Source of the DNA: Sulfurimonadaceae bacterium
GTDB lineage: Bacteria; Campylobacterota; Campylobacteria; Campylobacterales; Sulfurimonadaceae
DNA: 40,009 bases
NCBI GenBank assembly: GCA_016744905.1
Contig: JADGDM010000022.1
Location: forward strand, 1 to 40,009
Direction of reading: 5' to 3'
Below, one piece after another: positions 1 to 8,122 of the stretch. Numbering within the stretch: position 1 is the first letter of the stretch; every line of letters starts with the position of its first letter. Position numbers and translations under genes: made by a program. Below the pieces are notes generated by a model. That model saw only the letters and a list, made by a program, of their open reading frames with translations. It searched no databases and was not told the origin of the DNA.

Positions 1-1336
1 AGATAATCTATACTATTTTATAGAGACTAAAGCCGGGGAATACACAGATGTGAATCCAGCGCGCCACAAGTTTTTTGCCTTTGATCCAACCAGCCTTTAC
101 AAACTTGCCAATGTCCTTAAAATGGACTTTATACAAGTCATCGTCATGATGGAATCTTGGCCAGATCTTGAGCATACGGTTAAAAATATTCGTACATTTA
201 AAGAAAAACTTCGTATTGTTGTTTTGGATAAATGGGACAGAGAATTTGATGATCCCAATCTTTTAACTATCGACTCCAATGAGTTGCTCGCTTCTCGTTT
301 GATTGACTACCTTCCCAATGTACCCGTTATTGCACAAAATGTAGGTATTGGTGAGGGTGAAATCATGGAGGTTTTAGTGCCTTTTGGAAGCTCTTTTGTT
401 TACCGCCATGTAGGGGTTATTGAGCAAAAAAGCTGGAGAATTGTCGCGATATATCGTAATCGTGAGCTGATTATGCCAACACGTAGACGCATGATTCAGC
501 CTAATGACCTACTTGTCTTAGTGGGTGAACCTACAGTGTTGAAGTCCGTATACCGTGCTATTAAACGTGAGTTAGGACAGTTTCCTGAGCCTTTTGGTAC
601 CAACCTGTATCTCTTTATCGATATGTTAAAAGATTCAGATGAAAAAAACTTAAAATTGGTCCAGCGCGCTCAGTATGCACATCGCCAGTTTAAACACTCA
701 CTTATCATCAAAATTTACAATCCAAGTAACCTTGCGACATTAGAAACTATCTTCTCGTATAGAAGTGACAATGTCATCATTGATGTCTGTTATGATGCTA
801 TAGGTTGTGATCTTGAGCCGATGATTTTGAGTGATATTAAAAAATACCATGTTGGTTTGGTTATGGTTTCACGTAAACTGTTCTCTTATTCAAGGATGAG
901 AGAGCTTCTTCATGAATGTAATGTTCCCGTTCTTAAAATTGCAAATAGGTCGTTTTCAAAACTGAGAGATGTTTTGGTTGTTGTTAATGATAACCGTGAT
1001 TTAGAAAAGGTTTCAACCACTGTTTTTGATATTTCTGCACAACTTAGTTTTAACCTTGAATTGTTTAATAATCTCAGTGAAGAACAAGAGGTAAAAGTAG
1101 ATATCAAAGAAAATTATAACAACCTCTCAACTATTTTTTCTAAAAATATTAAGATTACAGAAGTAGAAGAAAATACTATCAGATATCTTCGTAAAAGAGA
1201 CAACTTCTTACAGTGTTTGCCTTTTAGTGAAAAGATACTTATTAACCCATTTATGTCGCTATTCTCTACTGATAGTGAAAAACTTTACACACGTTTGGAT
1301 GATTATCACCAAATATTTATTCCCGTACAGATATAA
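1..1336 (+). CDS. TrkA-C/RCK-domain potassium-channel-like protein, 5' end outside the window
   Basis: The reading frame is open to the left edge, so the start lies upstream; a GTG at 50 is internal. The visible part runs from a probable nucleotide-binding (TrkA-N-like) segment into a TrkA-C-like domain encoded at about 340-590, with the pattern VLVPFGSSFVYRHVGVIE followed by LIMPTRRRMIQPNDLLVLVG. A C-terminal half of about 220 residues has a USP-like alternating beta/alpha look. No membrane segment is visible in this part. Such proteins sense a nucleotide or ligand to gate K+ uptake or efflux. In Helicobacter a protein of this kind precedes aroB, as here (recollection of gene order). The family call is fairly secure; the exact role is inference. 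Confidence 0.7.
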   Translation, partial: DNLYYFIETKAGEYTDVNPARHKFFAFDPTSLYKLANVLKMDFIQVIVMMESWPDLEHTVKNIRTFKEKLRIVVLDKWDREFDDPNLLTIDSNELLASRLIDYLPNVPVIAQNVGIGEGEIMEVLVPFGSSFVYRHVGVIEQKSWRIVAIYRNRELIMPTRRRMIQPNDLLVLVGEPTVLKSVYRAIKRELGQFPEPFGTNLYLFIDMLKDSDEKNLKLVQRAQYAHRQFKHSLIIKIYNPSNLATLETIFSYRSDNVIIDVCYDAIGCDLEPMILSDIKKYHVGLVMVSRKLFSYSRMRELLHECNVPVLKIANRSFSKLRDVLVVVNDNRDLEKVSTTVFDISAQLSFNLELFNNLSEEQEVKVDIKENYNNLSTIFSKNIKITEVEENTIRYLRKRDNFLQCLPFSEKILINPFMSLFSTDSEKLYTRLDDYHQIFIPVQI

Positions 1337-1361
1337 AAACATTTTTTAAGCCAATTTCAAG

Positions 1362-1367
1362 TATTAT
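1362..1367 (+). promoter_or_regulatory. candidate -10 box upstream of aroB
   Basis: TATTAT lies 35 bases before the aroB ATG in the 66-base gap after the TrkA-C-like gene. Campylobacterota sigma-70 promoters depend mainly on the -10 box. No clear -35 is visible, so this is a weak call. Confidence 0.35.
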
Positions 1368-1402
1368 CTATAGATATAAATTGAATAATTATGGACTAAA
1401 AA

Positions 1403-2449
1403 ATGACAGTAAATATCGATCTTAAAAAAGAAATAGACAACTCTTATGACATCACTATTGATGCTCTCCCAACCATTAAAATAGACAATAAAGTAGCTAT
1501 TATCACCAATCCAAAAGTCTCTGGACTTCATCTTGGATATTTACTTTCACGTCTTGAAGCAAAAGAACTTTATATTATTACAATTCCAGATGGTGAAAAC
1601 TATAAAACACTCTCTCAAATCGAAAATATCTTAGACAGACTTTTTGATCATAAATTTAATAGAAAATCAACTTTGATCGCTTTTGGTGGTGGTGTGATTG
1701 GTGATATGACAGGATTTACGGCGAGTATTTATCAACGTGGTATTGAATTTATTCAGATACCGACCACATTACTTTCTCAAGTTGATGCGAGTGTCGGTGG
1801 CAAAACAGGTGTGAACAATGATTATGGTAAAAATCTTATTGGTGCTTTTCATCAGCCGCAAGCAGTCTATATCGATCCATATTTTCTCTCAACACTCCCT
1901 GCTCGTGAGTTTGGAGCAGGTGTTGCTGAAGTTGTGAAAATGGCGGTAACATTTAACGCTGAGTTTTTTGAATTTTTAGAAGACAATGATCTTCGTGATT
2001 CTAAAAACCTTTTAATCGCACAACAACGCTCAGTCGAAACCAAAGCCTGGGTTGTTTCTCAAGATGAAAAAGAGAAGGGTCTGCGCGCTGCACTAAACTA
2101 TGGACACACGTTTTGTCACGTGGTTGAAAATGAGACCAACTACACTACCTACCTTCATGGTGAAGCGGTAGCTATTGGAATGATGATGGCAAATAAAGTT
2201 TCTGTTGAACTGGGCTGGATGAGTCAAGATGAAGCAGACCGAGTAGAAAATGTATTGAAAAAGTACGACCTTCCGACAACTTACCAAATCCAAGATGTAA
2301 ATGCTTTTTACGAGGCATTTTTCTTAGATAAAAAAAGTTCGGACAGCAGTATTACTTTTATTTTTGCTAAGGGTATTGGTGGAGTTGAAATTACTGATAA
2401 GGTGCCAAAAGAGACAATTATGAAAATTCTTAATGAGTATAGTGTCTAA
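1403..2449 (+). CDS. aroB: 3-dehydroquinate synthase
   Basis: This enzyme converts DAHP to 3-dehydroquinate, the second step of the shikimate pathway to aromatic amino acids, in the cytoplasm with NAD+ and a divalent metal. The 348-residue length is normal for the family. Visible family motifs are IPDGENYKTLSQ, the glycine-rich NAD loop GGGVIGDMTGF, IPTTLLSQVDASVGGKTGVN, LNYGHTFCHVVE and HGEAVAIGM. The last two carry the metal-binding histidines. The stop codon directly abuts the ATG of the MscS-like gene, indicating co-transcription. Start ATG at 1403 gives a full-length N-terminus. Confidence 0.96.
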   Translation: MTVNIDLKKEIDNSYDITIDALPTIKIDNKVAIITNPKVSGLHLGYLLSRLEAKELYIITIPDGENYKTLSQIENILDRLFDHKFNRKSTLIAFGGGVIGDMTGFTASIYQRGIEFIQIPTTLLSQVDASVGGKTGVNNDYGKNLIGAFHQPQAVYIDPYFLSTLPAREFGAGVAEVVKMAVTFNAEFFEFLEDNDLRDSKNLLIAQQRSVETKAWVVSQDEKEKGLRAALNYGHTFCHVVENETNYTTYLHGEAVAIGMMMANKVSVELGWMSQDEADRVENVLKKYDLPTTYQIQDVNAFYEAFFLDKKSSDSSITFIFAKGIGGVEITDKVPKETIMKILNEYSV

Positions 2450-4108
2450 ATGAAAGCTCTATTAAGCGCGCTCCTACTGTGCTCTAGTCTTCTATTTGCG
2501 GATACTCCAGTAGCAGAGGTTATTGCGCCTGAAAATAATGTCACAGCTGAAGATATCAACGAAACCCAGATCAGTTTAATGTTGGAGCGTCAAAAAGTTG
2601 TCCATCAGTATGAGATGCAACTGACACGTGTTGAGGCAAAACTCTCTAGTGAAAATCTTTGGACAAAAAGCCATAGTTCTTACCTTACCTATCTGGATTC
2701 AAAAAAAGAGTTAGAGACGATTAAAAAACGTATTGTTTTTCTTTCAAAACATGGTGATAGTATTGATTCGAGTAATGAACTCAGCGCGCTGGAGTCTAAA
2801 GAGAGTATCTTAGATGCGCAGTTGACTCTTCTTAGTGGAAAAGATCAAACACCATTCTCATCACTATTAAATCCAAAAGATATTGGTGAAACACCTGAAA
2901 TTACCAATCCTCTTGACCTTTTTACGGGAGTTTCATTTAAAAAACTTCTACGTGAAAACTTTGAGACTTATCGTGATCGTGAACGTTCTTTGGTGCAAAC
3001 CATTAACTTCTTACGTCAAAGAACCAAGATATTAAAAGATTTAGCACAGTTGGATGAAAGTAAATATACAAGTATTTATAACCTTTCTAACATCAAGTTA
3101 GATCGTTTTGAAGCAGCCTTAGATACAGTTAAATCAACGGCAGTTGTTTATGGACAGCATGTTGAGGAAGTTGAGCTAAAAGTTGAAGAGCAGATGAAAG
3201 TTCAAAGTTACAAACTGCTAAATATCGGAATTATTGTAACCGTAGTTTTTGTTCTTTTCTTTTTAATGAATCTAGGAATTAAACGCTATATTACAGACAA
3301 TGAACGTTTTTATATGGCAAATAAATTTCTTACCTTTGCCAAGTTTGTATTGATAGTACTCATCGTTGTTTTTAATTATATGGAAGATGTTAGTTACTTT
3401 ATCACCATATTAGGTTTTGCCTCAGCCGGTATCGCTATTGCGATGAAAGATTGGTTTATGTCAGTATTGGGATGGTTGGTTATCATCTTTGGTGGATCGA
3501 TTCATGTAGGTGATAGGATTCGTGTTGATATGGATGGTATTAAGTACGTAGGTGATGTTATGGATATTTCACTACTACGTATTACACTCCTTGAGGACAT
3601 CACTTTAACCACCGTGTATGAAAACCGTAGAGCTGGACGTATTTTGTTTATTCCAAATAACTATATCTTTACGCGTATGATTGCAAATTACTCGCATGAC
3701 TCTTTAAAAACAGTGTGGGATGGGATTGATATCAATATTACCTTTGATTCAAATCATAAAAAGGCAGTACATATTGCCAAAGAAGTAGCGCGTAAGTACT
3801 CTAAAGGATATACCGATATCACTCGTAAACAGTTAAATAAACTGCGTAATAAATACAGCTTGAAAAATACCAATGTAGAACCACGAATTTTCTCACTTCC
3901 TGAGGATTATGGTATCAAAATTAGTACCTGGTATTTGACCAATGCTTACGCAACATTGACCTTACGTTCAGTGATTTATGTAGAAATTATTGATGAGTTT
4001 AATAAAGCAGATGATATTCAAATTGCTTACCAAACACAACAACTTAATCTCTCACGGGGGAATTCGATTAAAGCCTCTGTTCCTTCTTCAGATATGGAGC
4101 TGGTATGA
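2450..4108 (+). CDS. MscS-family mechanosensitive ion channel
   Basis: This 552-residue exported and membrane protein begins with a signal peptide (MKALLSALLLCSSLLFADTP). A roughly 200-residue, charged, helical, probably coiled-coil periplasmic region follows, then membrane segments from about residue 255 to 355. The last of these is the MscS pore-type helix, with ASAGIAIAMKDWFMSVLGW and then IIFGGSIHVGDRIRV, which leads into the beta domain. The C-terminal cytoplasmic domain is present. Members release osmolytes during osmotic downshock. It sits directly after aroB without a gap and overlaps mtaB by four bases (ATGA). Confidence 0.9.
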   Translation: MKALLSALLLCSSLLFADTPVAEVIAPENNVTAEDINETQISLMLERQKVVHQYEMQLTRVEAKLSSENLWTKSHSSYLTYLDSKKELETIKKRIVFLSKHGDSIDSSNELSALESKESILDAQLTLLSGKDQTPFSSLLNPKDIGETPEITNPLDLFTGVSFKKLLRENFETYRDRERSLVQTINFLRQRTKILKDLAQLDESKYTSIYNLSNIKLDRFEAALDTVKSTAVVYGQHVEEVELKVEEQMKVQSYKLLNIGIIVTVVFVLFFLMNLGIKRYITDNERFYMANKFLTFAKFVLIVLIVVFNYMEDVSYFITILGFASAGIAIAMKDWFMSVLGWLVIIFGGSIHVGDRIRVDMDGIKYVGDVMDISLLRITLLEDITLTTVYENRRAGRILFIPNNYIFTRMIANYSHDSLKTVWDGIDINITFDSNHKKAVHIAKEVARKYSKGYTDITRKQLNKLRNKYSLKNTNVEPRIFSLPEDYGIKISTWYLTNAYATLTLRSVIYVEIIDEFNKADDIQIAYQTQQLNLSRGNSIKASVPSSDMELV

Positions 4109-5361
4109 GACAAAAAGTCTATTTTAAAACCTTCGGATGTCGTACCAACGTCTTTGACTCACAAGTAATGATGTCAGGTTTAGAAGATTTTGATGTTACT
4201 GAAAACGAAGACGAGGCAGATGTTGTTGTTGTAAATTCATGTACCGTCACCAATGGAGCTGATTCTCATGTGCGTACTTACATTAATCAAGTTGAGCGAA
4301 ATATTGGAGCTAAGGTCTTTTTAACAGGCTGTGGCGCGCACTCAAAGGGTGAGAGCTTATTTGAAAAGAACAAGGTCTTTGGTGTTTTTGGACAATCCGA
4401 GAAAAAAGAGATCAATACTCTACTTAAAAAAGATAGCCGTTTTTATCAGATCGGTGATCTGGATTTTATAGATGACTCCGTAGTCGATGATTTTGTGGGT
4501 AAAAGTCGTGCCTTTATCAAGGTTCAAGAGGGCTGTAATTTTCGTTGTTCATACTGCATCATTCCAGCTGTTCGTGGAGATGCACGTAGTATAGATGAAG
4601 AACTTATCTTAGATCAGGTTCGTCGCTTGGGTGAAAATGGTTTTGGTGAGTTTATTTTAACGGGTACGAATGTAGGCTCTTATGGTCACCGTGAGGGTCG
4701 CTCTATTGCGAGTTTAATGAAAAAGATGAGTCAGCTTAAAGGGGTTCGCCGTATCCGTGTGGGTTCAATGGAACCTATTCAGGTCAGTGATGAGTTTAAA
4801 GAAATTTTAGATGAACCATGGTTAGAACGTCATTTACACATCGCAGTTCAACACAGTTCAGATGATATGTTGCGTATTATGAATCGCCGTAACCGTGTTA
4901 AAAGTGATATTGAACTCTTTGAGATGTTAAATGATAAAGGTTTTGGATTGGGGACGGACTTTATTGTAGGACATCCTGGTGAGAGTGATGCATTATGGAC
5001 AGAGGCAATCGAAAATTTCAAAGCCTTGAAACTCACACATTTACATGCCTTTACTTACTCCAAGCGTGATGGAACACCTTCTGCTGAAATGAAAGAACAG
5101 ATTAATGGAAACATTTCTAAGGCGCGCATGCAAGAGTTAGAAAGTATTGTAACTCAAAATAATATAGCACTGCGTCAGTCCATAGAGAAACAAAATATCC
5201 CTCTTGAAGTTTTAATCGAGTCTCAAAAAGAGAACCTTTTTTATGGATATGATCAATACTTCAATAAAATTACTGTTGAAAGTAGTGATGACTTGAATGG
5301 AAATTGGATGAGTATAGAGAACTATGAGATTAGAGAGAAAAATAATTATGCCAAACTTTAA
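4105..5361 (+). CDS. mtaB: tRNA (N6-L-threonylcarbamoyladenosine(37)-C2)-methylthiotransferase MtaB
   Basis: This radical SAM methylthiotransferase adds a methylthio group to t6A37 in tRNAs decoding ANN codons. The N-terminal UPF0004 domain has its three cluster cysteines at residues 12, 46 and 76. The radical SAM CxxxCxxC motif is at 144, 148 and 151 (GCNFRCSYCIIPAVRG), and a TRAM-like tail begins near residue 365. The 418-residue length fits MtaB better than MiaB, and the first cysteine context (KTFGCRTNVFDSQ) is MtaB-like. It overlaps its upstream neighbour by 4 bases and the FtsH-like gene by 14. Confidence 0.9.
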   Translation: MRQKVYFKTFGCRTNVFDSQVMMSGLEDFDVTENEDEADVVVVNSCTVTNGADSHVRTYINQVERNIGAKVFLTGCGAHSKGESLFEKNKVFGVFGQSEKKEINTLLKKDSRFYQIGDLDFIDDSVVDDFVGKSRAFIKVQEGCNFRCSYCIIPAVRGDARSIDEELILDQVRRLGENGFGEFILTGTNVGSYGHREGRSIASLMKKMSQLKGVRRIRVGSMEPIQVSDEFKEILDEPWLERHLHIAVQHSSDDMLRIMNRRNRVKSDIELFEMLNDKGFGLGTDFIVGHPGESDALWTEAIENFKALKLTHLHAFTYSKRDGTPSAEMKEQINGNISKARMQELESIVTQNNIALRQSIEKQNIPLEVLIESQKENLFYGYDQYFNKITVESSDDLNGNWMSIENYEIREKNNYAKL

Positions 5362-6994
5362 AGGTAAATTTAGCGCTCTGTATATCTCTTCGGGGATACT
5401 GATACTACTTTTTCTTTATGCTTTTTTACGTGATACCACCTCTTTAGCAACATTAGCAAAGGTTAAAGATCTTCTTTATGAAAATAAGGTTGAGAAGATT
5501 GTGGCCAGTAAAGAGTATGTCTATATTAAAACTTCTGAGAAGACGTATAAAATCGCCTCTTCTCAAGTAACCCCACGTATGTTTGCCCATGTTACGGTTG
5601 AAATTGATGATAGCACCACCACGATGAAAATGTTTTTTATGTTTTTCATCTTTATAGTCATATTTTCACTGATTTTAAATATTTACAAAAAACGTGCTGA
5701 TTTTAGATTGGCTGAGGGTTCTAACGGGTTTTGTGGAAGTTCTAAAGAGTCCCACAGTGAAAGCATTATGGCAGTGAAATCTGATGTCTCTTTTGCGGAT
5801 ATCGGTGGAATTAGTGATGTAAAGATTGAACTTGAAGAAATTATCGATTTTTTAAAAAATCCCAATCGCTATAAAAGCTTTGGAGCGCGCTTACCTCGTG
5901 GTGTTCTTTTAGTTGGACCTCCTGGTGTGGGTAAAACAATGATTGCGAAGGCAGTGGCTCATGCCGCTGATGTTCCGTTTTACTATCAAAGTGGGGCTTC
6001 TTTTGTTCAAATATATGTTGGGATGGGTGCAAAGCGTGTACATGACCTTTTTGCTGCAGCACAAAAAAGTTCACCGGCTATTATATTTATTGATGAGATT
6101 GATGCCATTGGTAAAGAGCGTGATGGGTCTAGTAATGATGAGCGTGAAGCGACCCTGAATCAACTTCTAACTGAGATGGATGGTTTTGAAGACAGTAGCA
6201 ATGTTATTGTCGTTGCGGCCACCAATAAAATAGAAGTATTAGATTCTGCACTCTTGCGCGCTGGACGTTTTGATAGACGTGTTTTTGTGGACCTTCCAAC
6301 ACCGTTAGAACGCGAATCTATTTTAGAAAAATATCTCTCAAATATTCCACATAGTGTAGAGATCAAAAAAGTAAGTGATATGTGTGTTGGCTTTAATGGA
6401 GCCTCATTAGCTGCCCTTGTCAATGAAGCAGCACTTTTATCTTTACGTGAGGGTGATAAAGAGATTACGTATAAACATTTTCAAGAAATGAAAGATAAGG
6501 TACTTTTTGGAAAACGTCAAGTGGCGATTTTAAGTGATAAACAGCGCGCTTATCGTTCTTTATATCAAAGCGCTAAGGCACTGATAGCTACACATTTTGA
6601 TCTGAATTTTGAAAAAGTAGTACTCAGCAGTGATGTGATTAATCCTCCTGTGAATGAGCCTCTTTTAAAACATGAAATTTTAGAACATATGCAGATGCAT
6701 TTAGCCGGTATTTGTGCTTGTGAACTTCGTTTTGGTGAACATGCAAGTACAGCGGCTTCAGATGTTAAAGAGCTTAAAATAAAAGCAAGAGAGTTGATTG
6801 AAGAATTTGCTATGGGGGAACATTTTATAGGTAAAGAGAGTGATATCGAAGTACTTATAAATACCCAGCGCGCTGAGACCAAAGAACTTCTCTCTACTAT
6901 GTCTGCTGCACTAGATAAGATAGAAGTGAAGATGAGTGAAAATGAGTGTGTCTCAAAACTTGAAGTCAAAGAGATTATCAATGACTTTTTATAG
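5348..6994 (+). CDS. FtsH-like AAA+ membrane protein lacking the HEXXH protease motif
   Basis: Two membrane segments (about residues 10-27 and 96-115) flank a short periplasmic domain, as in FtsH. The AAA+ module is complete: Walker A GPPGVGKT at about 190, Walker B IIFIDEID at about 245, and the second region of homology ending LLRAGRFDRR. Where FtsH has HEAGH this protein reads YQSAK (406-410, in AYRSLYQSAKALIATHF), so both zinc histidines and the catalytic glutamate are gone. The aspartate-containing helix further on (ASDVKELKIKARELI) is recognisable. It should be an unfoldase or chaperone-like AAA+ protein without zinc-dependent proteolysis (inference). An ATG at 5324 is an alternative start, adding 8 residues. 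Confidence 0.88.
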   Translation: MPNFKGKFSALYISSGILILLFLYAFLRDTTSLATLAKVKDLLYENKVEKIVASKEYVYIKTSEKTYKIASSQVTPRMFAHVTVEIDDSTTTMKMFFMFFIFIVIFSLILNIYKKRADFRLAEGSNGFCGSSKESHSESIMAVKSDVSFADIGGISDVKIELEEIIDFLKNPNRYKSFGARLPRGVLLVGPPGVGKTMIAKAVAHAADVPFYYQSGASFVQIYVGMGAKRVHDLFAAAQKSSPAIIFIDEIDAIGKERDGSSNDEREATLNQLLTEMDGFEDSSNVIVVAATNKIEVLDSALLRAGRFDRRVFVDLPTPLERESILEKYLSNIPHSVEIKKVSDMCVGFNGASLAALVNEAALLSLREGDKEITYKHFQEMKDKVLFGKRQVAILSDKQRAYRSLYQSAKALIATHFDLNFEKVVLSSDVINPPVNEPLLKHEILEHMQMHLAGICACELRFGEHASTAASDVKELKIKARELIEEFAMGEHFIGKESDIEVLINTQRAETKELLSTMSAALDKIEVKMSENECVSKLEVKEIINDFL

Positions 6995-7493
6995 TGGTTT
7001 TTCACTCAAAGACGATATCTTAAATTTTGAGCAGTTTTTAAAGCCTAGTGATCTGACACTTTGCGGTTTCTCTTACGGGGCAATTAAAGCTTTTAAAGAA
7101 GCACTTGAAACTTCAAAACGTATCGATACCTTACAGCTTTTTTCTCCCGCTTTTTTTCAAAATAGAGATAAAAAATTTAAACGTCTTCAACTGATGGCCT
7201 ATAAAAAAAATCAAATAGCGTATACTGAACAGTTTATTGAAGCTTGTTTTGCACCACTTGAAGTGGGTAATCATACTCTAAATGCTTCAAATGAGAATGA
7301 GTTAGAAGAGCTTTTAACCTTTGTATGGGATGAGAGTGACTTAGAAAAGCTCATGCAAAGAGGTATAAAAATAGAAGTCTACTTAGGCTCTGAGGATAAA
7401 ATTGTAGATGCAAATATAGCATCTGAATTTTTTAGAAAGTATGCAACTGTCTATTATATCAATGGTGCAAATCATTTTTTACAAACCAAATAA
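6981..7493 (+). CDS. bioV: BioV-like pimeloyl-ACP methyl ester esterase
   Basis: This small alpha/beta-hydrolase of 170 residues has the nucleophile motif GFSYG (Ser31), a candidate acid Asp139 or Asp143 (GSEDKIVD) and a C-terminal His165 (NHFLQ). The layout, including FYSGF at the start, GAIKA after the nucleophile, FKRLQL and a very short C-terminus, resembles Helicobacter BioV. BioV removes the methyl group from pimeloyl-ACP methyl ester in biotin synthesis. The ATG at 6981 overlaps the FtsH-like gene by 14 bases; an in-frame ATG at 6936 would lengthen the overlap and is less likely. Hydrolase fold is secure; substrate is inferred from resemblance. Confidence 0.72.
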   Translation: MTFYSGFSLKDDILNFEQFLKPSDLTLCGFSYGAIKAFKEALETSKRIDTLQLFSPAFFQNRDKKFKRLQLMAYKKNQIAYTEQFIEACFAPLEVGNHTLNASNENELEELLTFVWDESDLEKLMQRGIKIEVYLGSEDKIVDANIASEFFRKYATVYYINGANHFLQTK

Positions 7494-7520
7494 TAAAGCA
7501 ATTAAAGGAAAAATATAAAT

Positions 7521-8057
7521 ATGAGTAAAAAACTAAAAATAGGTGTAATTACCGCAAGTGACCGTGCAAGTGCTGGAATCTATGATGATATCTCAGGTGT
7601 AGCTATTCAAGATACGATGAAAGATTATTTGACTTCTGAGTTTGAAATTGAGTACCGTTGTATCCCAGATGAACAAGATATTTTAGAGAAAACGATGATT
7701 GAATTGTGTGATGATGCGGATTGTTCTTTAGTTGTAACTACGGGTGGAACAGGCCCAGCACTGCGTGATGTAACACCAGAAGCGACTGAAAATGTTTGTC
7801 AAAAAATGATGCCAGGTTTTGGTGAATTGATGCGTCAAGTAAGCCTTCAATATGTTCCTACCGCTATCCTCTCTCGTCAAACCGCTGGTATTCGTGGTTC
7901 AGCATTGATTATCAATCTTCCAGGAAAACCTAAGTCTATTCGTGAGTGTTTAGATGCGGTATTTCCAGCGGTTCCTTACTGTGTCGATCTTATTGGTGGT
8001 GCGTATATAGAATGTGATGAGAGCGTTATGAAAGCATTTAGACCTAAGAGTAAATAA
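7521..8057 (+). CDS. mog: molybdopterin adenylyltransferase (MogA/MoaB family)
   Basis: The enzyme adenylylates molybdopterin before molybdate insertion in molybdenum cofactor synthesis. The 178-residue protein has the MPT-binding motifs TTGGTGPALRDVTPEAT and AGIRGSALIINLPGKPKS and the N-terminal GVITASDRAS. An AAAGGA ribosome binding site lies at about 7503. It follows the BioV-like gene after 27 bases and precedes the promoter of the heme-lipoprotein locus, so it probably closes the aroB operon. Confidence 0.9.
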   Translation: MSKKLKIGVITASDRASAGIYDDISGVAIQDTMKDYLTSEFEIEYRCIPDEQDILEKTMIELCDDADCSLVVTTGGTGPALRDVTPEATENVCQKMMPGFGELMRQVSLQYVPTAILSRQTAGIRGSALIINLPGKPKSIRECLDAVFPAVPYCVDLIGGAYIECDESVMKAFRPKSK

Positions 8058-8090
8058 AAAATTTAATTTAACTCAAAGTAAGACTTGATG

Positions 8091-8096
8091 TATAAT
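8091..8096 (+). promoter_or_regulatory. -10 box upstream of the heme lipoprotein gene
   Basis: A perfect TATAAT preceded directly by TG lies 27 bases before the TTG start at 8123. A weak -35-like TTTAAC is about 18 bases upstream. An AAGGG ribosome binding site follows at about 8112-8117. Confidence 0.55.
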
Positions 8097-8122
8097 ATAA
8101 AATTATATATTAAGGGACTGCT

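Noticed and set aside
6565-7005. Minus-strand frame of about 146 residues opposite the FtsH-like and bioV genes
   Set aside because: It is antisense to two well-supported genes and its composition (Ser- and Ile-rich) is that of a mirror frame.
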